Of a DNA stretch of 64,000 nt, positions 8,160 to 16,657 are shown piece by piece. The notes under the pieces were generated by a model. That model was not told the origin of the DNA, ran no database searches, and saw only the letters and a list, made by a program, of their open reading frames with translations. The stretch lies in contig NZ_CP147407.1 in the NCBI RefSeq assembly GCF_037201815.1, positions 620,001 to 684,000 of the forward strand, read 5' to 3'. Made by a program: the position numbers and the translations under genes. Numbering within the stretch: position 1 is the stretch's first letter; each line of letters begins with the position of its first letter. The DNA is from Metabacillus sp. FJAT-52054. Lineage in GTDB: Bacteria; Bacillota; Bacilli; Bacillales; Bacillaceae.

Positions 8160-8207
8160 TGTACAATATAACGACCGTAATGTACAATATAACTTAAATC
8201 GTTATAT
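8160..8207. promoter_or_regulatory. Probable operator for the XRE-cupin regulator
   Basis: TGTACAATATAAC occurs at 8160-8172 and again at 8181-8193, 21 bp apart (two helical turns). CGTTATAT at 8200-8207 is the inverse of ATATAACG at the end of the first copy. The repeats lie in the short gap between divergent genes. Assigning them to this regulator is an inference from position. Confidence 0.6.
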
Positions 8208-8254
8208 AGACCGTTTTAGTCATTTTAACACACATCTAGAGGGAGATGAAGATT

Positions 8255-8836
8255 TTGTCAGTGGTTTCTTTTTTGGTTTTTGCGTTTGTTACATCCTTTA
8301 CCCCGGGTCCCAATAATATTATGGCCATGGCATTCGCCAATCAATATGGATTTAAAAGGACTCTGAAATTCTGTCTCGGAGTCGGAGTCGGCTGCTTTTT
8401 AATCTTAATCGGCTGCAGCTCGTTCAACATGCTGCTCGGTACATACCTGCCAAAAGTAGAATTCTTCATGACGATTCTTGGAGCATCCTACATGCTGTAT
8501 CTCGCTTTTAGAATCCTGAAAAGCAAACCGGACGGCAAGAGTGACTCAGGAGATAAAAACATTTCGTTTTCAGCCGGCATGATGCTTCAGTTCATCAACC
8601 CGAAGCTGATTCTTTATGGAATTACAGCGATTTCAACATTTGTGCTTCCATATTACTCGTCTCCATCAAGCTTCTTCATGTTCTCCCTGTTCCTTGCATT
8701 TGTCGGATTTGCGGCAACGATTTGCTGGGCATTTTTCGGAGCACTGTTCCAGAAGTTCCTGCGTCAATACCGGACACAATTTAATGTACTGATGGCTTTG
8801 CTGCTTGTTTATAGTGCGGCAAGCATATTGTTTTAG
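8255..8836 (+). CDS. LysE/RhtB-family amino-acid exporter
   Basis: About 193 residues with six hydrophobic segments. The family motif SFTPGPNNIMAM is near residue 15 and QFINPKLILYG sits in the middle. TTG 8255 (giving MSVVSFLVF) is preferred because GAGGGAG lies 9 bases upstream. ATG 8246 would touch that site with no spacing. The second LysE homologue of the window starts MSIVAFL, matching this choice. It likely exports an amino acid or analogue. Divergent from the XRE-cupin regulator. Confidence 0.9.
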   Translation: MSVVSFLVFAFVTSFTPGPNNIMAMAFANQYGFKRTLKFCLGVGVGCFLILIGCSSFNMLLGTYLPKVEFFMTILGASYMLYLAFRILKSKPDGKSDSGDKNISFSAGMMLQFINPKLILYGITAISTFVLPYYSSPSSFFMFSLFLAFVGFAATICWAFFGALFQKFLRQYRTQFNVLMALLLVYSAASILF

Positions 8837-8839
8837 GAA

Positions 8840-8868
8840 AAAGGCCTGGGTTGGGTCTTTTTTTGTTG
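8840..8868 (+). terminator. Terminator of LysE gene
   Basis: AAAGGCC pairs with GGTCTTT (one G-T wobble) and is followed by T7. Confidence 0.75.
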
Positions 8869-8881
8869 GGATTAGTGGCGC

Positions 8882-9008
8882 TGCACTGACCCCCGCTCTG
8901 CTAAAGCACTAAACCTCCGTCCCCATCCCATCCTATCCCATACAGGACAAGAGAAAGCGACGGTCTTCCTCTGACCCCCGATGCGGTGAAGGGATGAGGG
9001 TCAGTGCA
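8882..9008. repeat. 127-bp inverted-repeat-bounded element, copy A
   Basis: Bounded by TGCACTGACCC and GGGTCAGTGCA. The interior carries CTCTGCTAAAGC, AAACCTCCGTC and GCGGTGAAGG, shared by all four copies. Copy B follows after a single base (9009). Confidence 0.9.
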
Positions 9009-9009
9009 T

Positions 9010-9136
9010 TGCACTGACCCTCACTCTGCTAAAGCGCTAAACCTCCGTCCCCGCACCATCCAACCCCATAATGTACAATCGAAAACGGCGGTCGTCCTCT
9101 GGCCCCCATTGCGGTGAAGGAATGAGGGTCAGTGCA
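9010..9136. repeat. 127-bp element, copy B
   Basis: Same orientation and length as copy A. The ends are perfectly complementary over 14 bp (TGCACTGACCCTCA / TGAGGGTCAGTGCA). At position 12 this copy has a T-A pair where copy D has C-G, so the terminal stem is preserved by paired changes. Confidence 0.9.
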
Positions 9137-9173
9137 AAGGAATAGTGTGGCGGATATTTTCTGATTGTATCCC

Positions 9174-9208
9174 CAAAAAAGACCCTTCCTCAAAGAGAAA
9201 AGGGTCTT
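9174..9208 (-). terminator. Terminator of the small CSCxMC gene
   Basis: On the minus strand AAGACCCTT (9208-9200) pairs with AAGGGTCTT (9187-9179), followed by T6. Confidence 0.8.
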
Positions 9209-9244
9209 AAACTCATAAATAGTATTCCTTTAATTCCTGCTGCA

Positions 9245-9478
9245 TCAATCTGTCTTTGACTTAACAGCAGATTTTGGAATGTTGTAGTGCTTTTCATATT
9301 TACACATCGTACAAGAGCAGTTTAATTTGGCCTTGGATAATTTGCCGGGGTGTTTCAGGTAAGGATGAACGGGTTCATTCCTATCAGACGAGCCCCAAAC
9401 GTCTTTCATAATCATAAGCTTACGGTTTACGGACCGCCTTCTTTGGTGACGGTAATACGAGCGTGATCGATTTTTCAT
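9245..9478 (-). CDS. Small basic CSCxMC protein of unknown function
   Basis: 77 residues, strongly basic at the N-terminus (KNRSRSYYRHQRRRSVNRK), then HPGKLSKAKLNCSCTMCKYEK. Similar small proteins with a KLxKxKxxCSCxMC core are common hypothetical proteins in bacilli and their phages or plasmids. The three cysteines suggest metal binding, and the charge suggests nucleic-acid binding; both are inferences. The GGGAGG binding site and the ATG are covered by a long hairpin, and a leader ORF lies upstream, so expression is probably controlled at translation. Confidence 0.75.
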   Translation of the reverse strand: MKNRSRSYYRHQRRRSVNRKLMIMKDVWGSSDRNEPVHPYLKHPGKLSKAKLNCSCTMCKYEKHYNIPKSAVKSKTD

Positions 9479-9571
9479 AATTGAAAACCTCCCTAGAGTA
9501 GCGTACCTCCTGCAGGGGTCCTCATAGGGAATGTTATAGCCCCTGCAGGCAGGTACTTGAGGTTTTCAATT
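9479..9571 (-). promoter_or_regulatory. Long hairpin covering the ribosome binding site
   Basis: In the minus-strand transcript AATTGAAAACCTC (9571-9559) pairs perfectly with GAGGTTTTCAATT (9491-9479), which holds four bases of the GGGAGG site and stops one base before the ATG. Inside it, GTACCT-G-CCTGCAGGGG (9556-9540) pairs with CCCCTGCAGG-AGGTAC (9518-9503) with one bulge, around a 21-base loop. When folded, the start region of the CSCxMC gene would be hidden. The leader ORF runs through the 5' arms. Confidence 0.75.
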
Positions 9572-9590
9572 GGATAATTCCATTTCTCAT
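9534..9590 (-). CDS. Putative 18-codon leader peptide
   Basis: ATG 9590 is 7 bases after GGAGG (9602-9598), and the ORF reads MRNGIIQLKTSSTCLQGL-TAA. Codons 7-17 occupy the 5' arms of the hairpin and the stop lies in its loop, so a ribosome translating it would unfold the structure that hides the next start. This is the layout of translational attenuators such as erm and cat leaders. The inducer and the stall site are unknown, and translation is not proven. Confidence 0.55.
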   Translation of the reverse strand: MRNGIIQLKTSSTCLQGL

Positions 9591-9604
9591 TGGGGGTCCT
9601 CCAT

Positions 9605-10258
9605 TTATCTTATACTTAGAAGTTTCACATCCCCGGCAGTATTAATCAAGAGATTAATATGATTGCATTTGTGTGCGAAATACTTTAATGCAATGGATTT
9701 TTTTAAAGAAGAATCGTGCTTCCAGCCATACGGATAAAGCAGAATAGTTGGAGACCATGGAGAGTGGGATTTTAAAAAAGTAAAGACTTCGTCAAACTCC
9801 GAATCTTCAAGGGGTTCAAGCTGAGAAATATCCAGCTCATAGCCTTTTGACGGGAGATGCTCTTTTGAACGATGTGTGTAAAGAGGGTGAGGGTTCCCGA
9901 GTAAATCATTTATTACTGGGTTAATCGGTGAAGACTGAATGAATGCCATAGAGTCTGGATTTGGCTGTGTAAGGATAGCCTCAATCGGCTCATATTGGTG
10001 GAACACGATTTTCCGCCCATCATGATGAGTAATAACTTCCCTAATATACCTCTGTTCAAGACTGCGGTCTTTCAGAGAGAGTGCCGTCATTCCAGGTTCG
10101 TATCGATGGAGCATAAGAAAAAATTGAGTAAGGATGGAGAACTCTTTTTCAAGCGGGATCGAGGATATATTTTTAATCCAGGTTTCTTCAAAAGGAGGGT
10201 ATTCTTGACTTGCTTCTTCAATAAAGAAATCTTTTTCTAAAGGTACCAGCCAATCCAT
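9605..10258 (-). CDS. Hypothetical protein
   Basis: About 217 residues from ATG 10258 (MDWLVPLEKDFFIEE), with AAAGGATGGG upstream. A longer frame back to GTG 10369 lacks a convincing binding site. Visible pieces are HYEPGMTALSLKDRS, VFHQYEPIEAILTQPNPDS, LEPLEDSEFDEVFTFL and a C-terminus rich in K/H (LKYFAHKCNHINLLINT). No signal peptide or membrane segment. The family is not recognised. Its stop is 15 bases before the leader-peptide start, so the two may share a transcript. Confidence 0.65.
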   Translation of the reverse strand: MDWLVPLEKDFFIEEASQEYPPFEETWIKNISSIPLEKEFSILTQFFLMLHRYEPGMTALSLKDRSLEQRYIREVITHHDGRKIVFHQYEPIEAILTQPNPDSMAFIQSSPINPVINDLLGNPHPLYTHRSKEHLPSKGYELDISQLEPLEDSEFDEVFTFLKSHSPWSPTILLYPYGWKHDSSLKKSIALKYFAHKCNHINLLINTAGDVKLLSIR

Positions 10259-10457
10259 TAACAACCCATCCTTTTTAAGATAATAAATTTTCAGCAGTAA
10301 TGCGGTGTGTAGTGCTGTAGACAGCTTCCATTTTACCATATGGGTTTTGCAGCAGTTAGGAGGCACCAAGGTTTAGTTTGTACTGGCCGCGATCGATGGC
10401 GATATTCAATGCGATGTTACCGGCGTCATTTTATTTGTCGTAATACTTCCTTCTCTT

Positions 10458-10703
10458 TTATGAGAAATAAAGAACATCGCACAGCATATACGCACATGCG
10501 GCTATGCCTATAGCGAGAATGCCGACTAAAACGGCACGTGGCTTATCGTCGCTGTGCCTATACATGTAAATACTCTGAATCAAAGTGTAAACGGAGGATA
10601 CCGCCATTAATAAAATTGAATAGATACTGGCACCGTATATCATGGTCAGGAAAGACAGCGGTGCTACCAAGGCAAGAGCTGCATAGTCGATCTTTTTTTT
10701 CAT
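10458..10703 (-). CDS. Small membrane protein
   Basis: 81 residues from ATG 10703, preceded by AAGGAG at 8-13 bases. Hydrophobic stretches are YAALALVAPLSFLTMIYG, SIYSILLMAVSSVYTLI and AVLVGILAIGIAACAYML, so three helices are likely. Only a short polar loop (YRHSDDKPR) separates the last two. No family recognised. Confidence 0.7.
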   Translation of the reverse strand: MKKKIDYAALALVAPLSFLTMIYGASIYSILLMAVSSVYTLIQSIYMYRHSDDKPRAVLVGILAIGIAACAYMLCDVLYFS

Positions 10704-10817
10704 CCTTCCACTCCTTTCCATTTTGTGTTCCATTCCCAAATTTGTAAATTTTGTAACTTTAAGAGGGTCGGATTGTTAGTAGAAAAATGGACTCTTCTAT
10801 TAGGAGTGAGATTGTTT

Positions 10818-10944
10818 TGCACTGACCCCCGCTCTGCTAAAGCACTAAACCTCCGTCACCACACCATCCAATCCCATAAATGACAAAAGAAAGCGGCGTT
10901 CATCCTCTGGCCCCCGTTGCGGTGAAGGAATGGGGGTCAGTGTA
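10818..10944. repeat. 127-bp element, copy C
   Basis: Same length and interior landmarks as copies A and B. The left end is TGCACTGACCCCC and the right end GGGGGTCAGTGTA (one terminal mismatch). Copy D follows after one base (10945). Confidence 0.9.
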
Positions 10945-10945
10945 A

Positions 10946-11072
10946 TGCACTGACCCCCACTCTGATAAAGCGCTAAACCTTCGTCCCCGGACCATCCAAT
11001 CCCATTCAGGACAAGAAAAAACCGCGGTCTTCCTCTGGCCCCCGTTGCGGTGAAGGGATGGGGGTCAGTGCA
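10946..11072. repeat. 127-bp element, copy D
   Basis: The ends are perfectly complementary over 14 bp (TGCACTGACCCCCA / TGGGGGTCAGTGCA). In this pair complementarity continues loosely outside the element (ATTGT before copy C, ACAAT after copy D). It sits just upstream of the glycosylase promoter. Confidence 0.9.
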
Positions 11073-11113
11073 AAAAACACAATGCCACCCCTTTCAGCTC
11101 CAACCCCAAACTA

Positions 11114-11122
11114 TGCTATAAT
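11114..11122 (+). promoter_or_regulatory. Extended -10 promoter of the glycosylase gene
   Basis: TGCTATAAT is a full extended -10 (TGn plus TATAAT). The -35 region is poor (TTTCAG with 19-bp spacing). It is 38 bp before the start codon. Confidence 0.6.
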
Positions 11123-11159
11123 ACAATCACCATTTCAGGCACGAAAAGAGGGATTCCGT

Positions 11160-12044
11160 ATGTGGCAGGAACAGGTTCAGGTAACGCCTCCTTATGATTT
11201 TGACCGGGTATTGGAAAGACTGGCGATAGATCCGCTTAATACGCTTGATCTGGATGAGCGGTATGTGAAGGTTCCGCTTCGGCTGAACGGATTTGAGCCG
11301 CATGTGATCACGGTTCAGGCGACCGGGAGCAAGCAGGCGCCGGCCTTTACGGTGTCGGGTAAAACCGGTGCGGTTAAAAGTGAGGCGCTGAAGGAAGTGC
11401 GCCGGATTTTTCAGTGGGACCGGGAGCTGTCGGCAATCGGCGAGCATTTCAAGTCAACGGCGATTGCGCAGATTTTCGAGGAGCATGAGGGGACACCGCT
11501 TGTCCTGGATTTCAGTCTGTACGGAAGCCTCATTAAATGCATCATCCATCAGCAGCTCAATATGGCGTTTGCGATGACCCTGACGATGCGGTTTGTGAAA
11601 ACGTATGGGGAAGAGGTGGATGGCGTTTGGTTCCATCCCCATCCGGAGAAATCAGCGGACATCCCCGTGACAGAACTCCGGGAGCTGCAGTTCAGCGGCC
11701 GGAAAGCGGAGTATATTACGGGCATTTCCGCAATGATCGCAAGCGGAGAGCTCGATTTGAACAAGCTTCATGACCAGACAGATGAAGAGATTATGAATGA
11801 ACTCATTAAAATAAAAGGCATCGGACCGTGGACGGTACAGAATATCCTTCTGTTCGGACTCGGACGGCCGAATTTGTTCCCGATTGCAGACATCGGCATT
11901 CAAAATGCCCTGAAGCAGCATTTCAATCTGGACGCAAAGCCGACTAAGGAAGACATGCTGACCTACAGCAAAGAGTGGGAGCCATACTTGAGCTACGCCT
12001 CCCTGTATTTATGGCGGAGCATTGAAAAAAGAACGGAGCGTTAA
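11160..12044 (+). CDS. DNA-3-methyladenine glycosylase II (AlkA-like)
   Basis: Base-excision glycosylase for alkylated purines. ATG 11160 ([14 protein letters not shown]) follows AGAGG. The ~294-residue protein shows the N-terminal AlkA-type domain, [19 protein letters not shown], and the helix-hairpin-helix [22 protein letters not shown] near residue 225. It is followed by FPIADIGIQ, whose Asp is the expected catalytic residue. The stop is one base before the ATG of rlmD (TAACATG), so the two are likely co-transcribed. Confidence 0.92.
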   Translation: MWQEQVQVTPPYDFDRVLERLAIDPLNTLDLDERYVKVPLRLNGFEPHVITVQATGSKQAPAFTVSGKTGAVKSEALKEVRRIFQWDRELSAIGEHFKSTAIAQIFEEHEGTPLVLDFSLYGSLIKCIIHQQLNMAFAMTLTMRFVKTYGEEVDGVWFHPHPEKSADIPVTELRELQFSGRKAEYITGISAMIASGELDLNKLHDQTDEEIMNELIKIKGIGPWTVQNILLFGLGRPNLFPIADIGIQNALKQHFNLDAKPTKEDMLTYSKEWEPYLSYASLYLWRSIEKRTER

Positions 12045-12045
12045 C

Positions 12046-13470
12046 ATGAGCAGCCAGCAAAAGAATAAACAAAACCAGAAGCAAAAACCGGCCCAGCAGC
12101 CATCCAACATTCACATGGAAATGGGACAGACCTTCCCATTAACGATAAAAAGACTCGGCATCAACGGAGAGGGAGTCGGCTATTTCAAAAAGCAGGTCGT
12201 CTTCGTAGCAGGCGCATTGCCGGGGGAAGAAGTCGTGGCAAGAGTCACGAAGATCCAGCCAAAGTTCGCGGAAGCGGAAATCAAAAAGATCCGGAAGGCT
12301 TCACCGCACCGGGTAAAAGCGCCATGCCCGTACTTCGGAAAATGCGGAGGCTGCCAGCTTCAGCATCTCGACTACCAGCAGCAGCTGAGGGAAAAGCGCG
12401 ACATCCTCATTCAGGCACTGGAGCGCCATACGAAATTCGATGTATCGAAACTGGACATCCGTCCAACAATTGGCATGGACAACCCTTGGGATTACCGGAA
12501 CAAAAGCCAGTTCCAGGTCGGCCAGCAAAACGGAAAGCTTGTGGCCGGGCTGTACGGCCTGAACTCCCACCAGCTTGTCGCGATCGACCACTGCATGGTT
12601 CAGACACCGGCAACGGATAAGGTAGCACAAGGTGTGAAACAAATTCTCCAGGATTTCAAGGCCGAGCCATATGACGAACGGAAGCGCACCGGCGTCGTCC
12701 GGAACATCGTCACGAGGGCGGGGATCGAAACCGGAGAAGTGCAGGTCGTTTTAGTCACGGAGAAAAACAACCTGCCGAGAAAAGACCTGATCGCCGATGA
12801 AATCATGAAGCGCCATCCGGAAGTGAAGTCCGTCGTTCAAAACGTCAATCCGGGCAAAACGTCGATGATTTTCGGTGACAAGTCAACCAAGCTGAAAGGA
12901 AAAGGAACAATTGACGAGACAATGGGAGGCCTGTCCTTCGAGCTCTCGCCAAGAGCCTTCTTCCAGCTCAATCCCGAGCAGACGAAAAAACTGTACAATG
13001 AAGTGAAAACAGCAGCAGCCCTGACCGGCAAAGAAAAAATCGCCGACGCCTACTGCGGAGTCGGAACGATCGGCCTGTGGCTTGCCGACGGAGCAAAAGA
13101 AATCCGCGGCATGGACGTCATCGAAGCATCCATCGAAGACGCCAACAAAAACGCCAAAAACCACGGCATCAACGCCACCTACGTAACCGGAACCGCCGAA
13201 CACTGGCTCCCCAAATGGACCAAAGAAGGCTGGAAACCAGACGTCGTCGTCGTCGATCCCCCAAGAACAGGGTGCGACCGTGCATTATTGGATACGATTA
13301 AAAAGGTAAAACCGAAGAAGTTTATCTATGTGAGCTGTAATCCGTCTACTCTTGCGAAGGATCTGGAGTATTTGGCCAAGGAGTATAAGGTGGAGTATAT
13401 GCAGCCTGTGGATATGTTTCCGCAGACGGCGCATGTGGAGTGTATTTCACTGTTAGTTAGAATCAAATAA
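12046..13470 (+). CDS. rlmD: 23S rRNA (uracil-C5)-methyltransferase, RlmD/RumA family
   Basis: SAM-dependent m5U methylation of 23S rRNA (U1939 in RlmD; the B. subtilis RlmCD enzyme also modifies U747, so dual specificity is possible). ATG 12046 is preceded by CGGAGCG. Features in order: N-terminal basic Q-rich tail; TRAM domain ([23 protein letters not shown]); four Fe-S cysteines in [17 protein letters not shown] plus HCMVQT; motif I region [26 protein letters not shown]; and the catalytic nucleophile in [12 protein letters not shown]. About 474 residues, slightly longer than usual because of the tail. Confidence 0.93.
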   Translation: MSSQQKNKQNQKQKPAQQPSNIHMEMGQTFPLTIKRLGINGEGVGYFKKQVVFVAGALPGEEVVARVTKIQPKFAEAEIKKIRKASPHRVKAPCPYFGKCGGCQLQHLDYQQQLREKRDILIQALERHTKFDVSKLDIRPTIGMDNPWDYRNKSQFQVGQQNGKLVAGLYGLNSHQLVAIDHCMVQTPATDKVAQGVKQILQDFKAEPYDERKRTGVVRNIVTRAGIETGEVQVVLVTEKNNLPRKDLIADEIMKRHPEVKSVVQNVNPGKTSMIFGDKSTKLKGKGTIDETMGGLSFELSPRAFFQLNPEQTKKLYNEVKTAAALTGKEKIADAYCGVGTIGLWLADGAKEIRGMDVIEASIEDANKNAKNHGINATYVTGTAEHWLPKWTKEGWKPDVVVVDPPRTGCDRALLDTIKKVKPKKFIYVSCNPSTLAKDLEYLAKEYKVEYMQPVDMFPQTAHVECISLLVRIK

Positions 13471-13560
13471 CTGGGCAACTATACTTGTGATATAAATATG
13501 AATGATAAAAAGCAAATGTAAATATAGAATTTCGGTTGATAAATGGATAATAAGAATTAA

Positions 13561-13613
13561 ACCAAACAAAAAAGTAATGAATAGCTTCACCATTCATTAC
13601 TTTTTTGTTTGGT
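13561..13613. terminator. Very strong terminator hairpin after rlmD
   Basis: ACCAAACAAAAAAGTAATGAA (13561-13581) and its exact 21-bp inverse (13593-13613) flank an 11-base loop. A/T tracts on both sides allow termination in either direction. The remainder of the 13471-13829 gap shows no gene or other motif. Confidence 0.85.
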
Positions 13614-13829
13614 AAGCAAACGAAGTGCGGTAGCTAATCTTTATTTATCCAGTCCTATCTTCCATAGTACAATCTACGGAGGTCTCAAACCCCAACCAAT
13701 CTAGTGATTACGGCCATAATACCGTACCGCTTTTTCCACCCATATACCAGCGATTATTATAGGATTTACCACTTGTTGATCTTCCACAATTGCACTCGAA
13801 AATGGAATAATTAAATGCGCATTTGACCG

Positions 13830-14903
13830 TTATAATTCCTTAATTTTCTCAGTAGCGGCAACTTCTTTAACCAATTTTACTGACTTACTAGATAATTTAG
13901 TATGTATTTTATTTAGCTCATTTTTTGTAAGTTTTTTTAATTTTTCTTTTCGTGCCATCGCTACTTTTTCTTCAAGGATTAGTAATATAGATTCTTTAAG
14001 AGTATCATAATGCAAATTACATTCTTTTTCACTTAGCCGATGAACACCTTTACTTAAGATAGAGTAAATAAAGGGATTTATTTCTGCCATGTAAGTAGGA
14101 GCATAACCCTTTTCGTGTAATATTTTTACTTTATCTTCAGTACTAGCATCATTGAATACTTGAACATCTATATCATTTGCCAGTTTGGCTTGTTCAAATT
14201 GTTCAAGAATTAATTTTTCGAAAATCCTACGCAAATAAAGAAAGGCTCCGACACCCATATTATGTGTTTTTAAAATTTCTGCATTGGTTAATTCTTTAGT
14301 TACACTCTTGTCTTTTAGAACTTGCCTATATTCTTTTAGAGAATTATCAAAATCTAGAATTGAAGGATATTGTCCAACCTTTATTAGATAATTATCCTCA
14401 GTCAATTGAAATATTACATATAATTTATGTTTATCTTTTGAAGTACATTCTAAATTTATTTTCAGAACCTTATTTTCGTCAAATAGTTGCTCTGTAAATT
14501 CTTCAAATCTCTTAATGGAAACCTTCGCTGCCTCTTCATCATATTCCTCAAATTCATCTGACATGCTGAACATATACGAATAAGTTGTAAGTAATGATTC
14601 TGAAAGTTCATTTTCTAATTTATAACCCTTGTGAATGATTTGAAGTTTTCTTTTACAAAAAGGGCAATAGTAATAGAAATTTTTTTCCTGTGTGGCTAAG
14701 ATTTTTAGGTATCTAACGTCTTTATTCTCTAAAAAATGTATGTGGCGAACGATATTGGGTGTATCATCTTCGTTGTAGTCTAGAATCTCCATATCTTCTG
14801 TTGTTTCAGCAGATGTATTAATTTTCACTTTGGTATACAAAGGAAAGTCAAACAAAAGGTAAGGACATTTTTCAGCGAAATCACTTAACCGTTCATATTG
14901 CAT
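13830..14903 (-). CDS. Hypothetical protein with zinc ribbon-like motif and HEPN-like C-terminal region
   Basis: 357 residues, AT-rich codon use. A CPFCKRKLQIIHK knuckle lies near residues 80-93. The C-terminal half (NMGVGAFLYLRRIFEKLI, then INPFIYSILSKGVHRLSEKEC near residues 275-295) resembles a helical region found in many uncharacterised proteins that I associate with HEPN/abortive-infection-type folds. The end is lysine-rich. The role is unknown; a defence-related one is only a guess from fold resemblance and the accessory setting. Monocistronic. Confidence 0.6.
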   Translation of the reverse strand: MQYERLSDFAEKCPYLLFDFPLYTKVKINTSAETTEDMEILDYNEDDTPNIVRHIHFLENKDVRYLKILATQEKNFYYYCPFCKRKLQIIHKGYKLENELSESLLTTYSYMFSMSDEFEEYDEEAAKVSIKRFEEFTEQLFDENKVLKINLECTSKDKHKLYVIFQLTEDNYLIKVGQYPSILDFDNSLKEYRQVLKDKSVTKELTNAEILKTHNMGVGAFLYLRRIFEKLILEQFEQAKLANDIDVQVFNDASTEDKVKILHEKGYAPTYMAEINPFIYSILSKGVHRLSEKECNLHYDTLKESILLILEEKVAMARKEKLKKLTKNELNKIHTKLSSKSVKLVKEVAATEKIKEL

Positions 14904-15044
14904 ATAAACACCGCCAAATTTATATTAAGTAAGCTAATTTTACCATATAGCACTAAGTTTCTTATTAAACGAATTGCCATTTATGCATTTTGCGCTAATT
15001 TGAACAAATAAAAGAAGATATCATACTAAATAACCAATAATATA

Positions 15045-15075
15045 AAAGCAGCATACCTCAACAGGATGCTGCTTT
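15045..15075. terminator. Terminator between the two accessory genes
   Basis: AAAGCAGCAT (15045-15054) pairs with ATGCTGCTTT (15066-15075). It serves the minus-strand gene ending at 15078. Confidence 0.75.
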
Positions 15076-15077
15076 AC

Positions 15078-16346
15078 TTATTTACTTTCCAAAAGATTTC
15101 GTAATTCATTAAAACTTGTGCAATTGTTTTCAATTACTATACTCCAAACCAAGCTAGGCTTTTTTATTTTAGACATGTGTTTATTCCAAAGCTCCATTTG
15201 CTCTGTCTGATTCATACCTATTCTTTTCTTTAATAGTCGAGTTAACTCACTATAATTAAGTTCATAGGTTATTTTGTCATCCGCACGTTGCTCAAGAAGC
15301 TCTGTTAGTCTTAGCTCCCTTTCCTCTGCCTTTCTTTTACGATCCTCTTGTTCACTTTCCAAACGTAGTCTTCTCTTTTCCTCTTCATATCTTAGTTGCT
15401 CGGCAAATGCTTTCTTTTTTTGATTGATTGTTTCTTGGAAAGCTTTTCTTTGTTCTGATTCTATATCTGGATTGCTAAGTTTAAAACCGTCTTCAATAGC
15501 TAGCGCTTCAGCGAAGGCCAATTCATATCCTTCATTTATTAAGAATGCCCTTAGTGGTTTTTCTACACGATCTTTGAGAAAGCGCTGAACCTTTACGACT
15601 ACATTTTCATCGTTATTAAAAATGTAGTATAGACTCCGAACATCGACGTTCTCTATGTTAGATGGATAATTGAAAAATTTAAAGAAGTTTTGATCTTTTA
15701 TTTCACTTGAAATATGTCTGTCCCACTGTGCATCTTCCTTTGTTTTTAAGGCAATAGAAAGTTCCGCATCCCATAATATGATGCTGTTTTTATCTTTTTC
15801 GATAGCTTGCTCTTTTTTCTCAATGAACCAAATAGGCTCTACACCTTTATCAATAAAATAGTTGTGCCTTTTTTTAATCTGTCGAGCCAATTTAGTGTCA
15901 TCTAAGGGACTTACATTTGTAATGACGGATACGGCCAGTTCCTTCTTGGGTAATTGTACAAAAATGTCAGGATACTCCTTCCAGTCAGTTTTTTCCCTGT
16001 ATCCAACATTAACGAACATATCTTTATTTATTTTTGCTTTCATTATTAATTCGTCTAAGATGATGTCTGTGAGAACTTTGTGAAATTTAGATTCCCTTTC
16101 AATCTGCTTCGTGTATTTTTTCTCTGCATGATCGACAATCCTAGATTTTTCACATGCTTCTAAGTGTTGATGAGAGAAATAAAGACCTTTTTCCTCTCCA
16201 TATTTTACAATCAACTTAGCTTGGCAATAAGGACACTGATAGATTTCCTTTTTTGCAAGCTTTTTGAAATTGGTTACTTCTTCAACTGGTGCAGAATAAG
16301 GCAGTTTAATAAGTTCATTATCAATTACATGCAAAGCTTCTCGCAT
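15078..16346 (-). CDS. CoiA-like protein with degenerate nuclease core
   Basis: 422 residues. The N-terminus has the CoiA arrangement: IYQCPYCQAKLIVKYGEEKGLYFSH..HLEAC (zinc site, residues 36-65), then a restriction-endonuclease-like region with SKFHKVLTDIILDEL, YPDIFV and RHNYFIDKGVEPIWFIE. In CoiA proteins the strand after PD(V) carries E-x-Q; here it reads LAVSVITN, so those catalytic residues appear lost. Residues 290-360 form a charged coiled coil (EEEKRRLRLESEQEDRKRKAEERE). CoiA promotes competence in transformable Firmicutes. This diverged relative may only bind DNA. Confidence 0.65.
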   Translation of the reverse strand: MREALHVIDNELIKLPYSAPVEEVTNFKKLAKKEIYQCPYCQAKLIVKYGEEKGLYFSHQHLEACEKSRIVDHAEKKYTKQIERESKFHKVLTDIILDELIMKAKINKDMFVNVGYREKTDWKEYPDIFVQLPKKELAVSVITNVSPLDDTKLARQIKKRHNYFIDKGVEPIWFIEKKEQAIEKDKNSIILWDAELSIALKTKEDAQWDRHISSEIKDQNFFKFFNYPSNIENVDVRSLYYIFNNDENVVVKVQRFLKDRVEKPLRAFLINEGYELAFAEALAIEDGFKLSNPDIESEQRKAFQETINQKKKAFAEQLRYEEEKRRLRLESEQEDRKRKAEERELRLTELLEQRADDKITYELNYSELTRLLKKRIGMNQTEQMELWNKHMSKIKKPSLVWSIVIENNCTSFNELRNLLESK

Positions 16347-16534
16347 TCTTTCACCCCGTGGTAATCTTTCACTCTATTATTATATAAAGTGGTTTATATG
16401 TAAATAATTACAAAGTGGTTAAAGGTAATCCTTTGTAAGGATAAATTTGATAGGATATAAAAATTGATAAAGAAAACAATTAACAATTATAAATAAAGTC
16501 AAGGAAAATATCCGTCAAAAAGAGTATATGAATT

Positions 16535-16579
16535 CACTGGGACAGATCTGCTGCTTCAGAAGCAAAACATTTCCCCGTG
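16535..16579. repeat. Degenerate copy of the CACGGGGACGG palindrome
   Basis: CACTGGGACAG ... CTGCTTCAGAAGCA ... TTCCCCGTG: decayed outer arms and an intact inner GCTTC/GAAGC hairpin, like the better-preserved copy at 18740. Confidence 0.6.
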
Positions 16580-16638
16580 CTTATCCATTAATTTACGAAA
16601 ACCTGTAGTATTTTTTACCTACCTCATTCATAAGCATT
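16577..16638. repeat. 62-bp dispersed repeat, copy 1
   Basis: Aligns without gaps to 20440-20501 (52 of 62 identical). Includes CCTGTAGTATTTTTT and CTCATTCATAAGCATT. Both copies lie about 20-60 bp before a plus-strand gene. The 16347-16657 gap holds only this and the palindrome. Confidence 0.75.
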
Positions 16639-16657
16639 ACTTAAGGGGGGACAGTAA

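Noticed and set aside
8882..11072. CRISPR array made of the 127-bp units
   Set aside because: The units are too long, have inverted ends, occur only in pairs with 1-bp spacers, and no cas genes are nearby.
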